A stretch of 64,000 bases of DNA, from NCBI GenBank assembly GCA_020161405.1, contig JAIUOD010000004.1, forward strand, positions 124,001-188,000, in the 5' to 3' direction. Below are positions 36,355 through 46,900 of the stretch, one piece after another (position 1 is the first letter of the stretch; every line of letters begins with the position of its first letter). The stretch is from Pseudomonadota bacterium. GTDB lineage: Bacteria; Pseudomonadota; Alphaproteobacteria; Caulobacterales; Aquidulcibacteraceae. The translations under genes were made by a program, and so were the position numbers. The notes beneath the pieces are model-generated. The model was not told the origin of the DNA. It saw only the letters and a list, made by a program, of their open reading frames with translations, and did no database searches.

Positions 36355-36359
36355 CTCCC
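36355..36359 (-). promoter_or_regulatory. Ribosome-binding site deciding the acyl-CoA synthetase start
   Basis: GGGAG on the minus strand, five bases before the ATG at 36349. The two earlier in-frame ATGs have no such site. Confidence 0.6.
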
Positions 36360-36518
36360 ATATATGCTTTACAATTCAATATTTATTGATTTGTTTAATA
36401 TTTGGGAAATGTGTCGTAATTTTGCAAGTAAGAGAATAATTCAATCTGTTGCAAATGCTTACGCTACGGCACATTTTCTGCAATTAGCGGATAAATAAGC
36501 TTAAAGAAGAAACATTCA

Positions 36519-37085
36519 TTAATCAGATGCCATATTTCCAAGGTCACCTTTATAAATTTTATCTAATTTTTTAATTAATTGTGCCTTAAAGCTATCGGAA
36601 CAATAAGTGCCATCAGTTTTGTAATTATATCCACTTTGAACCTTTTCAAGATATTCAATTACGCCCTTATTCCAAAAATCATCATAGCTTGCATCAAGTT
36701 TATTGCCTGCATAGATTTTGCTTTTCATATCGGCAAATGGTGCTTTATCCCAACCACAAGCCTCAGGAAGTTTTGACCATTGCCCCATTAATGACAATTG
36801 ATATGATTTATTGAAATCCTCAACTGTTTCTGGGGAAGATGCCGTATCCGCAGGGGTCATTGGCATTCCAGTCTTTTTATTAATTACTTGTGCATTTTTT
36901 ATACGCGTTACGTCTGCTGGGGAAAATTCACCAATTCCACCATCACTTCTTGTGGCGACTGGGCTAGTTGATGGAACTTGACTTGCAATAGAGGCTTCAG
37001 AAGTTGCAGCCTTTTCATCCGCTTTTTTCGAACATGCACTAATCATAATTATGGCACTTAAGCCGATTAAAATATTTTTTTTCAT
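36519..37085 (-). CDS. Predicted lipoprotein of unknown function
   Basis: A 188-residue protein with a lipoprotein signal: hydrophobic core LIGLSAIIMI followed by lipobox ISAC (Cys about residue 18). A Ser/Ala-rich linker comes next, then a soluble domain ending with two further Cys residues (ACGW and YCSD). No family recognised. It lies 16 bp downstream of the proline-rich secreted protein gene, probably one operon. Confidence 0.7.
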   Translation of the reverse strand: MKKNILIGLSAIIMISACSKKADEKAATSEASIASQVPSTSPVATRSDGGIGEFSPADVTRIKNAQVINKKTGMPMTPADTASSPETVEDFNKSYQLSLMGQWSKLPEACGWDKAPFADMKSKIYAGNKLDASYDDFWNKGVIEYLEKVQSGYNYKTDGTYCSDSFKAQLIKKLDKIYKGDLGNMASD

Positions 37086-37101
37086 TATTTTTCCCTGACA
37101 A

Positions 37102-37473
37102 TTAATTTTTCAATGGCGGAATTGGCGGCGGTCGCCAACCATCAGAACCAGATTCAGTTTGTATTTTAGATGCATCATCTTTTAATGGCGGTATTGGTGG
37201 CGGACGCCAACTTTCCGAACCAGATTCAGATTGAACCTTGGATGCATCTTTCAATGGTGGGATTGGCGGCGGACGCCAATTATCGCTTTCGCCTTCTTTT
37301 GTTACTGGCTTTGGTTCAGGTTTTTTATCACCAAAATCAACGATAACAGGCATTGTTTGCTGTTTAACAACATTATTCTTTTTGATTTTATTTTTCGATA
37401 AATCCTGTGCAATTGCCGAATTTGCAAGCCCACAACTAAACGCAAAAATCAAAGCAAAACGAATTTCCCTCAT
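37102..37473 (-). CDS. Secreted proline-rich repeat protein
   Basis: About 123 residues: signal peptide (FALIFAFSCGLANSAIA), a Lys/Asn-rich linker, and three copies of a 23-24-residue repeat with core WRPPPIPPLK, separated by Ser/Glu-rich spacers. Proline-rich segments of this type could bind SH3-like or peptidoglycan-linked domains or span the periplasm, but no function is known. The ATG at 37473 is favoured over the one at 37497 because GAGG lies five bases before it. It precedes the lipoprotein gene by 16 bp. Confidence 0.7.
   Translation of the reverse strand: MREIRFALIFAFSCGLANSAIAQDLSKNKIKKNNVVKQQTMPVIVDFGDKKPEPKPVTKEGESDNWRPPPIPPLKDASKVQSESGSESWRPPPIPPLKDDASKIQTESGSDGWRPPPIPPLKN
37105..37301 (-). 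repeat. Three tandem 69-72-bp coding repeats (WRPPPIPPLK)
   Basis: The repeats start near 37112, 37184 and 37253 on the plus strand (periods 72 and 69 bp), each encoding the decapeptide WRPPPIPPLK. The DNA copies differ at synonymous sites, so the repeat is not recent; selection on the peptide is likely. The first copy in the protein has a shorter spacer. Confidence 0.8.
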
Positions 37474-37478
37474 CTCAA

Positions 37479-37482
37479 CCTC
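37479..37482 (-). promoter_or_regulatory. Ribosome-binding site deciding the proline-rich protein start
   Basis: GAGG on the minus strand, five bases upstream of the ATG at 37473, supports the shorter of two in-frame starts. Confidence 0.5.
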
Positions 37483-37625
37483 ACGATATTTTGCCATTTA
37501 GCAAAACAGCAATATCGCAATTATTATTGATTTCGCCAAACCCATCATACCCCAAATGCGGTATATGGTTGAAATTTCTAGCTAAGTTAAAGCAAAACAA
37601 AGTAAGTAAAAAACAATATGTAAAG

Positions 37626-37655
37626 AATTTTTAAAAACCACGCTTTTTAAAAATT
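37626..37655 (-). other. AT-rich hairpin with GCGTGG loop, second copy
   Basis: Perfect 12-bp arms 37626-37637 and 37644-37655 around a 6-base loop that reads GCGTGG on the minus strand. The 16-base core AAAAAGCGTGGTTTTT also occurs at 5028-5063. It lies downstream of tRNA-Leu on the minus strand, and may act as its terminator. Confidence 0.5.
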
Positions 37656-37660
37656 GTTTT

Positions 37661-37713
37661 CCGCTTAATTCTAAATTGCCAAGCGAGCAAAGCGAGGGCG
37701 GCAATTTAAGCGG
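37661..37713 (-). terminator. Hairpin just downstream of tRNA-Leu
   Basis: Arms CCGCTTA (37661-37667) / TAAGCGG (37707-37713) and AATTGCC (37674-37680) / GGCAATT (37700-37706) with a six-base bulge form one long stem that starts six bases from the tRNA 3' end. Probable trailer/terminator structure. Confidence 0.5.
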
Positions 37714-37718
37714 TAGCA

Positions 37719-37803
37719 TGGTGCCTCTGGCCAGACTCGAACTGGCACATCTTTCGATACTCGATTTTGAGTCGAGCGCGTCTACCAATTTCACCACAGA
37801 GGC
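37719..37803 (-). tRNA. tRNA-Leu (anticodon CAA)
   Basis: A complete 85-base class II tRNA on the minus strand. Acceptor stem GCCTCTG / CAGAGGC, discriminator A and encoded CCA end; anticodon stem CTCGA / TCGAG around loop CTCAAAA with anticodon CAA reading UUG; a long variable arm (TATCGAAAGATG region); T arm GCCAG TTCGAGT CTGGC. No integrase or phage gene lies near. Confidence 0.95.
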
Positions 37804-37970
37804 ACACAGATATTGGTTTGCGTGTGTTACAAATTTATTGCGCAATTATCAATAACAAATTACGCATGAATTACAGCTTCATTTATTTCAAATATATAGC
37901 GACCACGTGACGCGCCAAAATAATCTAAAATCTGCGTAACTTTTACAACAAACTATTGTATAAATAGTCC

Positions 37971-38534
37971 ATGTTATATAAAAATGAAAACATGTTGAGA
38001 TTAATTCGCATTTTGCAAGATAAGTGGCCTTGGTTTGCGGGCGCAATTTCTATTTTAATGCTTGCGGCGGCGCATGCTTTTGAAATATTTATGAATTTAT
38101 ACCCCTGCCCGCTCTGCTTGCATCAGCGTGAAGTATATTGGGTTGCGCTTGGTGTAAGTGCTATTGCAATAATATTGCGCCATTTCTTTGATAATGCGTC
38201 AATGGCGCGTGCACTTGATGCATTGCTTGCGGTGATTTTTTTAGCGGGCGCGGCGGTTGCAGGTTTTCATTCAGGTGTTGAACTTCATTGGTGGAATGGG
38301 CTTCCTGAATGCTCAGGTGCTGCGAATGCAAAGGTTGCAGATGATTTATTATCTGCGCTTTCAAAACCTATGAATATTCCAAAATGTGATCAAATTGCAT
38401 GGTCAATGTTTGGGCTCTCAATGGCAAATTATAATATGATTTTGTCGATTTTACTTGCAATTTGGTCATGTATTTGTGCACTTCGTGGCGATACTGGCGC
38501 TAATTCATTCAATGACAGCAAGGAAGATGCATAA
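37971..38534 (+). CDS. dsbB: Disulfide bond formation protein B
   Basis: Inner-membrane quinone reductase that re-oxidises DsbA. The 187 residues contain four hydrophobic segments; the first cysteine pair is in YPCPLCLHQREVYW (CPLC, about 44-47), the second pair is in LPECSGA and IPKCDQIAW (periplasmic loop). Length fits the family. An in-frame ATG eight codons further on is an alternative start. Its stop overlaps the next gene start as TAATG, so the coq7-family gene is translationally coupled. Confidence 0.9.
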   Translation: MLYKNENMLRLIRILQDKWPWFAGAISILMLAAAHAFEIFMNLYPCPLCLHQREVYWVALGVSAIAIILRHFFDNASMARALDALLAVIFLAGAAVAGFHSGVELHWWNGLPECSGAANAKVADDLLSALSKPMNIPKCDQIAWSMFGLSMANYNMILSILLAIWSCICALRGDTGANSFNDSKEDA

Positions 38535-39094
38535 TGCGCAAGCCACGCCCGCCACGCCCTGGAACATCAATCAATACGCAAAATAGCGAATTGTCGCAAA
38601 TGCTTAGGGTGGATCATGCCGGCGAAATGGCGGCGGTTGAAATCTATAAAGCACAACTAAAAGTTTTTAATTCGGCACAAAATGACGGTAAAATAACCAA
38701 AATTTTGGCCCATCAAGAACAAGAAGAAATCACCCACAAAACCAGTTTTGATAAAATATTATTAGATCGCGCAATCGCCCCAACTATCCTTGAACCAATT
38801 TGGAAGCCATTGTCGCAATTCCTTGGTTATTCTACTGCCTTAATGGGAATAAATGCGGCCCATGCATGTACCCAAGCCGTAGAAGAAGTGATTGAAAACC
38901 ACTATCAAGAGCAAGAAGATAAAATTGATGATTGTGATTTAAAACAGGTAATAATCAAATTCAAAGAAGAAGAAATAGCCCATAAAAATCAGGCCATTGA
39001 AGAAGGTGCGCAAAATGCGTTCGCCTTTCCAATTTTGTCGTCGGCGATAAAAACTGGTTGCAGAACAGCTATTGCATTAAGCCATAAATTATAG
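38534..39094 (+). CDS. coq7: COQ7-family demethoxyubiquinone hydroxylase
   Basis: Di-iron monooxygenase of ubiquinone synthesis that hydroxylates demethoxyubiquinone. The 186 residues carry the repeated carboxylate motifs LRVDHAGEMAAVEIYKAQ (about 24-41), HQEQEEITH (ExxH) and EVIENHYQEQEDK, with a second ExxH at EEEIAHKNQAIE. Its start overlaps the dsbB stop by one base. DsbB needs quinone, so coupling the two genes makes functional sense, though this is inference. Confidence 0.92.
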   Translation: MRKPRPPRPGTSINTQNSELSQMLRVDHAGEMAAVEIYKAQLKVFNSAQNDGKITKILAHQEQEEITHKTSFDKILLDRAIAPTILEPIWKPLSQFLGYSTALMGINAAHACTQAVEEVIENHYQEQEDKIDDCDLKQVIIKFKEEEIAHKNQAIEEGAQNAFAFPILSSAIKTGCRTAIALSHKL

Positions 39095-39106
39095 TCAAAG
39101 CGCGTC

Positions 39107-39673
39107 ATGTTTGACGCTTTATTCCATTCAACAATTTTGGTTGCCATTGCCGAAACTGGCGATAAAACACAATTATTATCAATAATTTTGGCGGCGCGGT
39201 TTCGTAAATTCTGGCCATTATTTTGGGGAATTTTGATTGCAACGCTTTTCAATCACGCATTGGCGGCCTTTTTAGGAAGTTTTATCGCGGGTTTTGCACA
39301 AAGTTTTTGGGTTAATTTAATTGCCGCAATCGCCTTTATTGCTATTGGCCTTTGGATTTTAATTCCCGACGATGAACCAGATGAAAATCACGAACCTAAA
39401 TATGGCGCATTTGTAACAACTTTAATCGCCTTCTTTATGGCAGAAATGGGCGATAAAACCCAATTAGCAACCATAACCCTTGGCGCAGATTTAAAACCAT
39501 TATGGCAGGTCATTACAGGAACAACATTAGGCATGATGATTGCCAATGTTCCCGCCGTAATCTTCGGCGAAACAATCCTAACCAAAATCCCACTTAAAAC
39601 TGTGCGCTATATTTCATGCGCACTTTTCGTTGGCTTTGGCCTGTGGCAATTATGGGCTTTATTTCACCACTAA
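39107..39673 (+). CDS. TMEM165/GDT1 family (UPF0016) cation transporter
   Basis: A 188-residue membrane protein with the family's twin motifs: AETGDKTQLLSIILAARF (about 17-34) and AEMGDKTQLATITLGA (about 110-125). The two E-x-G-D-K-T segments line the ion site; homologues move Mn2+ or Ca2+. Start ATG lies 12 bp after the coq7 stop, so it may be the third gene of the dsbB transcript. Its 3' end overlaps the convergent serine hydrolase gene by 15 bp. Confidence 0.9.
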   Translation: MFDALFHSTILVAIAETGDKTQLLSIILAARFRKFWPLFWGILIATLFNHALAAFLGSFIAGFAQSFWVNLIAAIAFIAIGLWILIPDDEPDENHEPKYGAFVTTLIAFFMAEMGDKTQLATITLGADLKPLWQVITGTTLGMMIANVPAVIFGETILTKIPLKTVRYISCALFVGFGLWQLWALFHH

Positions 39674-40846
39674 TCCCAAATCCTCGCACGCAGATTGCAT
39701 GATTTCTTCTTCGATTGCGAATAGGCCTGTGCGCCCTTTTTGTGGGTTTTCTTGGCTGCCATTTATGAAATACACAAAACCTTTTTGGCTTTTTGGTTCA
39801 AACCATAGACCACCTAAAAGGCCATAGGCTTCGCCATAATGGCCCAACATGTCGGATTTAAGGCCAATTATTGGGCAATTATCATCGGCAAGCAAATGAT
39901 GTATCCCCGTTCCAAACGCTTGGAAAGAACCATCTTCGCCGCCATCTTGAACTTGTATTTTTTCGTGATGCCAGACAATTTGGCGCATATTTTCAATTGT
40001 TTCATCACGCAAAATTCCATGATTACCCATTAAAACTTGGGCGATTTTTATTAAATCATTGATACTTGCCCTAAGGCCGCCTTGGGGTGAAAATAAAAGG
40101 CCATTAGTGCCAATTTTATAATCTTCAATTGCCTTACCCTCTTGGGCGAAAATGGTTGGGCGCTTCTTTGACATCATATTGCCGTCAACTTGCACAATCC
40201 ACTCATTATTATCATTCTTACGGCGATAAAGAGGGGATGAATTTTCAACCGATACTTGCGAAATTCCCGACCAATTAAAACCGCAATCAATATTTAAATC
40301 ATCAAACAAGACGCGCTTTACATATTTATCAAAACGCTCACCTGAAATATTTTCGATAATTTGTGCAACAACCCCCATACCAAGATTGGAATAACAAAAG
40401 CCACCCAATGGTGTTGCACCCTTGGCCCAATGTTCACCATCCTTATATTGCGCGCCATTCTTTACAAAAAACCCTTCTAGAGTTTCACCAATTACGCCCA
40501 TATAATTATCACCATCACGTATTCCCGAGGTGTGTGAAAGTAACAAGCGCGGCGTAATTGGGCTTTCAGGGAAAAGCGGATGCCTTAGCGCAAAACCTAA
40601 GTGTGGTGTACAATCATAATCTAAATCAATTTTCTTGTCTTGTGATAGGGTTAAAAGCGCGATTGCAGTTGAAAGTTTTGAAATTGATGCAACGCGCACT
40701 TTTGAATCAAGATTCAAATCTTTGCCAAATTGCCCCATTCCAATCGCAGATTTTGCAATTGTATCCTTACCTTTGAACAGGGCGTAAGCACCGCCCGGAA
40801 TTTGCCTTTTTTCAAGCAGTGAATTTAAGGTTTCAGATATTTTCAT
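39659..40846 (-). CDS. Beta-lactamase-type serine hydrolase (class C / esterase family)
   Basis: About 395 residues. Motifs of the serine beta-lactamase fold: SISK (nucleophile Ser in RVASISKLSTA), YSN in FCYSNLGMG, and a C-terminal HYGEAYGLLGG for the third motif (H-Y-G in place of KTG, as in class C-like esterases). No signal peptide, so a cytoplasmic esterase or peptidase role is as likely as a lactamase. The start at 40846 overlaps the stop of the upstream gene as ATGA and is preferred to the ATG at 40885. Translationally coupled to the dienelactone-hydrolase-like gene. Confidence 0.8.
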   Translation of the reverse strand: MKISETLNSLLEKRQIPGGAYALFKGKDTIAKSAIGMGQFGKDLNLDSKVRVASISKLSTAIALLTLSQDKKIDLDYDCTPHLGFALRHPLFPESPITPRLLLSHTSGIRDGDNYMGVIGETLEGFFVKNGAQYKDGEHWAKGATPLGGFCYSNLGMGVVAQIIENISGERFDKYVKRVLFDDLNIDCGFNWSGISQVSVENSSPLYRRKNDNNEWIVQVDGNMMSKKRPTIFAQEGKAIEDYKIGTNGLLFSPQGGLRASINDLIKIAQVLMGNHGILRDETIENMRQIVWHHEKIQVQDGGEDGSFQAFGTGIHHLLADDNCPIIGLKSDMLGHYGEAYGLLGGLWFEPKSQKGFVYFINGSQENPQKGRTGLFAIEEEIMQSACEDLGLVVK

Positions 40847-41733
40847 TTTAAAACTTGTGCAAAAAATTCCATTGAACGCGACCACGCAAGCGTGGCCATT
40901 TTTTCATTATAACGCGGCGTTGTGTCATTATTAAAGCCATGCACCGTGCCATCATAATTAAAGGCTTGATAGGTTTTATTATCAGCCTTAAGCGCGACCT
41001 CATAGGGTGGCCACATTGCATTAAATCTTTCATCATCTTGGGCAAAATGAAGCATTAATTTGGCATTGATATTTGGAACATCTTCAATTTTTGGCGCTGC
41101 GCCATAAAATGCCACGCCCGCATTTAATTCCTTCATCTGTGTGGCAAGATAATTCACCATTCCACCGCCATAACAAAAGCCAATTGCACCCAATTTATTA
41201 TTGGCATGTTCAGTAACACGGGCAAATTTGGCGGCAGCTATGAAATCTTGTTTGATTTTATTTTGATCCAATGTTGCAAACTTTGCGCGCGCCGTATCTT
41301 CATCCCCTGGATAGCCGCCCAAAGCCGTCAAAGCATCTGGGGCAATGGCAATATAACCATCAAGCGCAATACGTCGTGCTATATCTTTAATATGCGGGTT
41401 TAGGCCACGATTTTCGTGAACCACAATAATTACAGGAAGTTTCTGTAAAAATTTTAGCTTTTTTGGACGCACCAAATAAGCATTAATCACACCCGAACCA
41501 TTAGGCGATGGAATGTGAATATCTTCGATCCAAAGGCGTTTATCATCGGGCGCAATTTTTTGGGCATTGGCAAAATCGGGCAAAAGCGAATTAAGCATTG
41601 CGCCCGCCGCACTTGCACTTATTGCAAAACCTGCCGCCCCTTCAATAAAGCCACGGCGATCAATATCGCCATGAACATATTTATCAAAAAGTGAAATTAT
41701 AGGCTTGGGAAATTCCTCAATATTTTTTGCCAT
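40843..41733 (-). CDS. Dienelactone hydrolase family protein with Tat-like N-terminus
   Basis: About 296 residues. The N-terminus has DRRGFIEGAAGFAISASAAG, a twin-arginine-type signal. The alpha/beta-hydrolase triad follows: Cys in IGFCYGGGMV (GxCxGG), Asp in HFAQDDERF and His in VHGFNND. Cys instead of Ser is typical of dienelactone hydrolases. The start at 41733 is chosen because GAGG lies five bases upstream; an ATG 18 bp earlier is the alternative. Its stop overlaps the start of the serine hydrolase gene (ATGA), so the two are made together. Substrate unknown. Confidence 0.83.
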   Translation of the reverse strand: MAKNIEEFPKPIISLFDKYVHGDIDRRGFIEGAAGFAISASAAGAMLNSLLPDFANAQKIAPDDKRLWIEDIHIPSPNGSGVINAYLVRPKKLKFLQKLPVIIVVHENRGLNPHIKDIARRIALDGYIAIAPDALTALGGYPGDEDTARAKFATLDQNKIKQDFIAAAKFARVTEHANNKLGAIGFCYGGGMVNYLATQMKELNAGVAFYGAAPKIEDVPNINAKLMLHFAQDDERFNAMWPPYEVALKADNKTYQAFNYDGTVHGFNNDTTPRYNEKMATLAWSRSMEFFAQVLK

Positions 41734-41737
41734 TCTT

Positions 41738-41742
41738 ACCTC
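41738..41742 (-). promoter_or_regulatory. Ribosome-binding site deciding the dienelactone hydrolase start
   Basis: GAGGT on the minus strand, four bases before the ATG at 41733. Confidence 0.6.
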
Positions 41743-41787
41743 TATCGTCAAATTAACAGCAAAGGTAAAAATGGCAATAATATTTTA

Positions 41788-43752
41788 TTATGCACGAATT
41801 TTTTGTAAAAACTCGCTTGCTGATTGTTTTAATTTAACAGCTTGATTAGCAAGGTTTTGCGCAGCACCCAAAGATTCAGATGCCGTTTCACCCGTTTGAT
41901 TTGATGCTTCAAGCACAATTGCTGCTGCATCTGCAGTAACATTAGCAGAACGTGCAACATCTGTTGTGCGGTATGAAATTTCGCGCACAGCTTGCTTTTG
42001 CTGATCAATTGATGATGCAATATCACCTGCGACTTCGGTAATGTCTTTAATCGCATTAGTTACATCTTGGATTGAAATCACTGCATCCTTTGTAGAATGC
42101 GTGATTGCATCAATATTTTCACGAATTTCTTCTGTCGCTTTTGAAGTTTGCTCTGCTAAAGATTTTACTTCTGATGCTACAACTGCAAAGCCTTTGCCCA
42201 AATCACCGGCCCTTGCCGCTTCGATTGTTGCGTTAAGTGCCAATAGGTTGGTTTGGCTTGCAATTTCTGAAATCAATTGCACGACTGAACCAATTTTTTC
42301 CGCCGCACGGCTTAATTCTTCAACTTTTTGCGATGATTGGCTCGCACGATTTTGCCCCTCAACCGCCATTTGCGCTGACCGTGAGGCTTGGTTTGCAATT
42401 TCATCAATTGAATTTGAAAGTTGTTCAGCAGCAGCCGCAACACTTTGAATATTGGCATTTGATGAAGATGATTCGTGCGATGCCTCGCGGGCGCTACCTG
42501 ATGCATTCATTGCTGCTTCTCGCAAGAATTGTGATGAAGATTGCAATTGATCAGCGGCACTTGCAACATTTTCAATCGCATCCATAACTGATGCCTCGAA
42601 ACCATCTGCCATATTTAAAAGGTTTGCACGGCTTTGCGCTTGAAGTTCTGCATCACGCAATTCTGCTTGCTCACGTAATTTTTCGGTTTCAATTTGATTA
42701 CGTTTGAAAACTTCAAGTGCATGCGCGATTTCACCTGTTTCATTGGTGTCATCATTAAATGGAATTTCAACTTTTGAATTATTTTTTGCCAATTCCTGCA
42801 TCGCATCAACAAGCGCTTTGATACGTGCATTAAGGCCATTTGAAATCCACCATGCAAGTGCAGAAGCAACAATCAAAAGCAATAAAACAACCCCAAGGTC
42901 AGTATATAATTCATTATATTTCTTTGCGATACGCGCTTTTAATAATCTATCTAATTCTTTTGAAGACAAATTCCATAAAACAGATGATTGATTTTCAACT
43001 TGTAATGTCGCGGCGCTTAATTCTTGCGCATTTGTTACGATTGAACCTTCACCAATTGCTTTTACACTTGCATCGCTTTGAACAACTAAAGCATTCATTT
43101 TTTCGGCTACAATAGTTTTTTGCGCCTCCAATGCTTTTTTCAAGCTACCGTCTGCACTTGCACCGATTGCAGTATCTAAAGATCCAGTCAAAGCGCCATA
43201 AGCAGTTTCAACTTTTGATTTTGCCATAACAATTGCAGCGCCTTCAGAAAAACTTCTTGCGCCATTGCCATTTTGTTTATTTACAAGATCACTTAATTCA
43301 TTAGCAGCAATCATGAAATTTGGCATTTTAAACGCCACAACATCCATAATGTAATATGAATCTAAATCAGGGTCCAAAGTAAGATTTGAACCATCAGAAA
43401 TTTTTGCAATAAGGCTTGATGCATTTGCCATTCGCGAAACTTTGTCAGTTTTTTTTGCATCGGCAAAAACGTCTGCCGCCTCTTTTGTTTTCATTTCACC
43501 ATCAAGTTTTTGACGGGTTTTGTTGAAATTATCGTCAAGTTCTAGAAATGAATTATTTGCTGCCGCAGAAAAAGCCGGCCAAACCGCATTTAGATATTCA
43601 ACGCCATCGCGTTCTTTTTTACTAAAATCTACATCAGCATTAATTTTTGAAACAAATATTTGTGCCAAAAAAACTGTTGGTATTAACATTGCCACAGCAA
43701 TTAAAGTTAGTCTTTGAGCGATTGAAAATTTTTGATGCATAAATTTGAACAT
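41788..43752 (-). CDS. Membrane methyl-accepting chemotaxis protein
   Basis: About 654 residues. N-terminal membrane helix ([18 protein letters not shown]), a periplasmic sensing region of about 250 residues, a second helix ([18 protein letters not shown]) and a HAMP domain, then a long cytoplasmic coiled coil with the MCP signature [20 protein letters not shown] and [20 protein letters not shown]. The ATG at 43752 is preferred over the one at 43788 because AGGCGG lies upstream of it (43758-43763). Monocistronic-looking and divergent from the glycogen cluster by about 175 bp. The ligand is unknown. Confidence 0.92.
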   Translation of the reverse strand: MFKFMHQKFSIAQRLTLIAVAMLIPTVFLAQIFVSKINADVDFSKKERDGVEYLNAVWPAFSAAANNSFLELDDNFNKTRQKLDGEMKTKEAADVFADAKKTDKVSRMANASSLIAKISDGSNLTLDPDLDSYYIMDVVAFKMPNFMIAANELSDLVNKQNGNGARSFSEGAAIVMAKSKVETAYGALTGSLDTAIGASADGSLKKALEAQKTIVAEKMNALVVQSDASVKAIGEGSIVTNAQELSAATLQVENQSSVLWNLSSKELDRLLKARIAKKYNELYTDLGVVLLLLIVASALAWWISNGLNARIKALVDAMQELAKNNSKVEIPFNDDTNETGEIAHALEVFKRNQIETEKLREQAELRDAELQAQSRANLLNMADGFEASVMDAIENVASAADQLQSSSQFLREAAMNASGSAREASHESSSSNANIQSVAAAAEQLSNSIDEIANQASRSAQMAVEGQNRASQSSQKVEELSRAAEKIGSVVQLISEIASQTNLLALNATIEAARAGDLGKGFAVVASEVKSLAEQTSKATEEIRENIDAITHSTKDAVISIQDVTNAIKDITEVAGDIASSIDQQKQAVREISYRTTDVARSANVTADAAAIVLEASNQTGETASESLGAAQNLANQAVKLKQSASEFLQKIRA

Positions 43753-43927
43753 ATTATCCGCCTGAATTTTCAGAGATAGCTGACTCAAATTAATTAAAAT
43801 TTTATGAGTTTTTTTAAATACTTATTGAATAAAATAATCGCCGCTTACATTTTGTGCAATTGCCTAAATAACATGCAAAAATTCAAAAGGTTTTTGACAT
43901 TAAAGATGAATTATTACACACAAAAAT

Positions 43928-46900
43928 ATGGGCGCGAAAATAGAGATTTCAAAAGGCAAACCCGATATTTTGGGGGCGCAATTTCATGATAATGGTGTGA
44001 ATTTTGCTGTTTATTCAAAAAATGCAAGCAAAATTGAAATTTGCATATTTGATGAAAGCGATATTGAAACTCACAAAATTGATTTAAAGTATAAAACCAA
44101 TGATATTTTTCATGCCTTTGTGAAGGGATTAAATAAAGGCACAAAATATGGAATTCGTGCTTATGGTGAATATTGCCCACAAAACGGAAATTGGTTTGAC
44201 CCAAGCAAGCTATTATTCGACCCCTTTGCCTTGGCAATAGATAGGCCGTTTGAACTTTGTGATGAAATGCTTGAATATGGCATCGATAGCGCAAAAAAAA
44301 TGCCAAAAGCGATTGTATTTGAACCAATTTTAGCAAATCCAAAATCAAATTTAAAATTCAAAGATTTGATAATTTACGAATTGCACATCAAAGGCTTCAC
44401 GCGAAAGCAAAAAAACATTCCAGTTGATTGGCGTGGGCGCTTTAAAGCATTAGGCTCCCAACCATCGATTGAATATTTAAAATCATTGGGAATTAATGCA
44501 GTCGAGATTTTACCATCAAATGCATGGATTGATGAAAACCACCTTAGAAAACTTGGGCTTAAAAATTATTGGGGCTATAATACAATTGGTTTTTTAACAC
44601 CCGACCCAAAACTTGCACCAGATGGTTGGAATGAAGTTCGCGAATGCGTTGAAACCCTTGAACAAAATGGCATTGAAACAATTATTGATGTTGTTTTCAA
44701 CCATAGTGGTGAAGGTGATAAATTTGGCCCCAATATTTCATTACGTGGGCTTGATAATAAAACCTATTATATGCGCGACGATAATGGCGAATATTCAAAT
44801 TACGCAGGCTGCGGCAATGCTCTTGATTGTAATGAAGAGGCCACAATAAATTTGGTCTTAGATTCACTTCGCGCATGGCGGCTTTATGGCGGGGTGCATG
44901 GTTTTAGATTTGACCTTGCAAGTGTTCTTGGGCGGGGCAAAAATGGTTTTGATGCCAATGCGCGAATTTTTGAATTAATCACAAATGATCCAATTTTAAA
45001 AGATTGCAAATTAATTGCCGAACCATGGGATTGTGCGGGTTATAATTTATCACAATTTCCACAAAAATGGGCTGAATGGAATGACAAATTCCGCGATTGT
45101 ATGCGCAAATTTTGGCTTAAAAATGAAATTGGATTTGGGGAATTTGTTTCGCGCTTTTGTGGCTCTCAAGATATATTTGGGAATAAATCACCAGACAAAT
45201 CAATAAATTATATTATCGCCCATGACGGCTTCACCCTAAATGATTTGGTTTCATATAATCAAAAACATAATGAAGCCAATGGCGAACAAAACCGTGACGG
45301 TAGCAGTGATAATCATTCAAATAATCATGGGCTTGAAGGCGAAATCCAAGATATTGAAATAATCACAAAACGCAAAAAAGCTATGCGAAATTTGCTTGCA
45401 AGCCTTATTCTCGCGCGTGGTACACCAATGATTGCAATGGGGTGTGAAATTGGGCATTCGCAAAAGGGAAATAATAATTCCTATGCCCAAGATAATGAAA
45501 TAAATTATATTGATTGGGAAAATATCGACCCCGAACTTTTGGATTTTACAAAAAAACTTATTGCATTGCGTAAAAATAATAATGCATTTGCAAGTGATGA
45601 TTTTTATAGCGCAAATCCAAACCCAATTTTCAAAAATATAATTTTCGAAAACCAATATGGACAGCCTTTAAATGATTGGGAATGGAATAGCCCAGATTGT
45701 AATTGTATAAAAATACAAATAAACCATAATGACGAAGCCTTTTGCCTGATAATTAATCGTGGCGATAATGATATTAATATTGAGCTTCCGCCAAATCGTT
45801 CAAATCAATCATGGCATGTTGAAATTGATACTTGTGATTTAGTTTCTGGCGAAATTGAAAAAGAAGATGTTTCAATAAAAGCAAAATCAATATTGGTTTT
45901 AAAACAATCAAAATCATCAGATCCTAAATTGCGCCCTATTGATGATGAAACCTTGGATAAATTGTGTGAAATATATGCAATTGCTAATTCGTGGTGGGAT
46001 GTGAATGGCAATGAAACCAAAGTTTCACCTGCTTCAAAAATAGCAATTCTAAAATCCATGGGGATTGAATGCGAAACTTATGAAGATGGCTTGCGTTCAA
46101 TTTACGAATATTCACAAAAGCAATTACGCCCCCTACCCCATATTGCAAGTTTTGACTTTGGGGATGAAATCAAAATCAATCATATTAGTAAAGCTGGTGA
46201 AAAACCCAATGTTTCAGCGATTTTATTAAATGGCAAAAGGATTGAATATGAAATTATTTCGCAGAATGAAATTATTCTTGCCAATGTAATACGGGCAAAT
46301 TCTTTTGAAATAAAAATAAAGCCACTTGAAATCGGTATTTATGAAATTGCATTTGAAAATGATTTAAACAATGTTTGCCGCCTTATAATCGCCCCGCAAA
46401 AAGCATTTTTACCGAAGATTTTAGAACGCAAAAATGTATTTGGATATTCGGTTCAATCATATTCGTTGAAACGCGAAAATGACCAAGGAATTGGCGATTT
46501 CACAAGCATAAAACAATGTCTTGAAAATTGCCAACAAAGCGGCGCAAGTATTTTGGCAATAAACCCACTTCACGCACTTTTTGGTGCGCGAAGGGATTTG
46601 AACAGCCCATATTATCCATCGGATAGACGCTTTATTGACCCAATCTATATTGATATTTCAAAATTTAAACCAAATTGCGATTTCACAAAAGAACAGCAAA
46701 GCCCAAATGTTTTGTACCAAGATGTGTGGGCAAAAAAACGTATGATTTTGCAAAATCAATTTAATAAAAAAAATAATTGGCAAGAGTTCAATGATTTTTG
46801 CAAACAAAACACGCAAAACCTTGATGATTATGCACTTTTTGAAGCTATTGAAACTGTTTATAATGCAGATTGGCCGCAAGATTTAAAACAAAAATCACCT

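Noticed and set aside
37719..37803. tRNA-Leu as an integration site for a mobile island
   Set aside because: No integrase, phage gene or direct repeat of the tRNA 3' end was found near it.
37582..37845. 87-residue minus-strand ORF across the tRNA-Leu
   Set aside because: It runs through the whole tRNA gene and its trailer hairpin and has no protein pattern; it is a chance frame.
39659..40846. True antibiotic-resistance beta-lactamase
   Set aside because: No signal peptide and an HYG in place of KTG; an esterase or peptidase is as likely.
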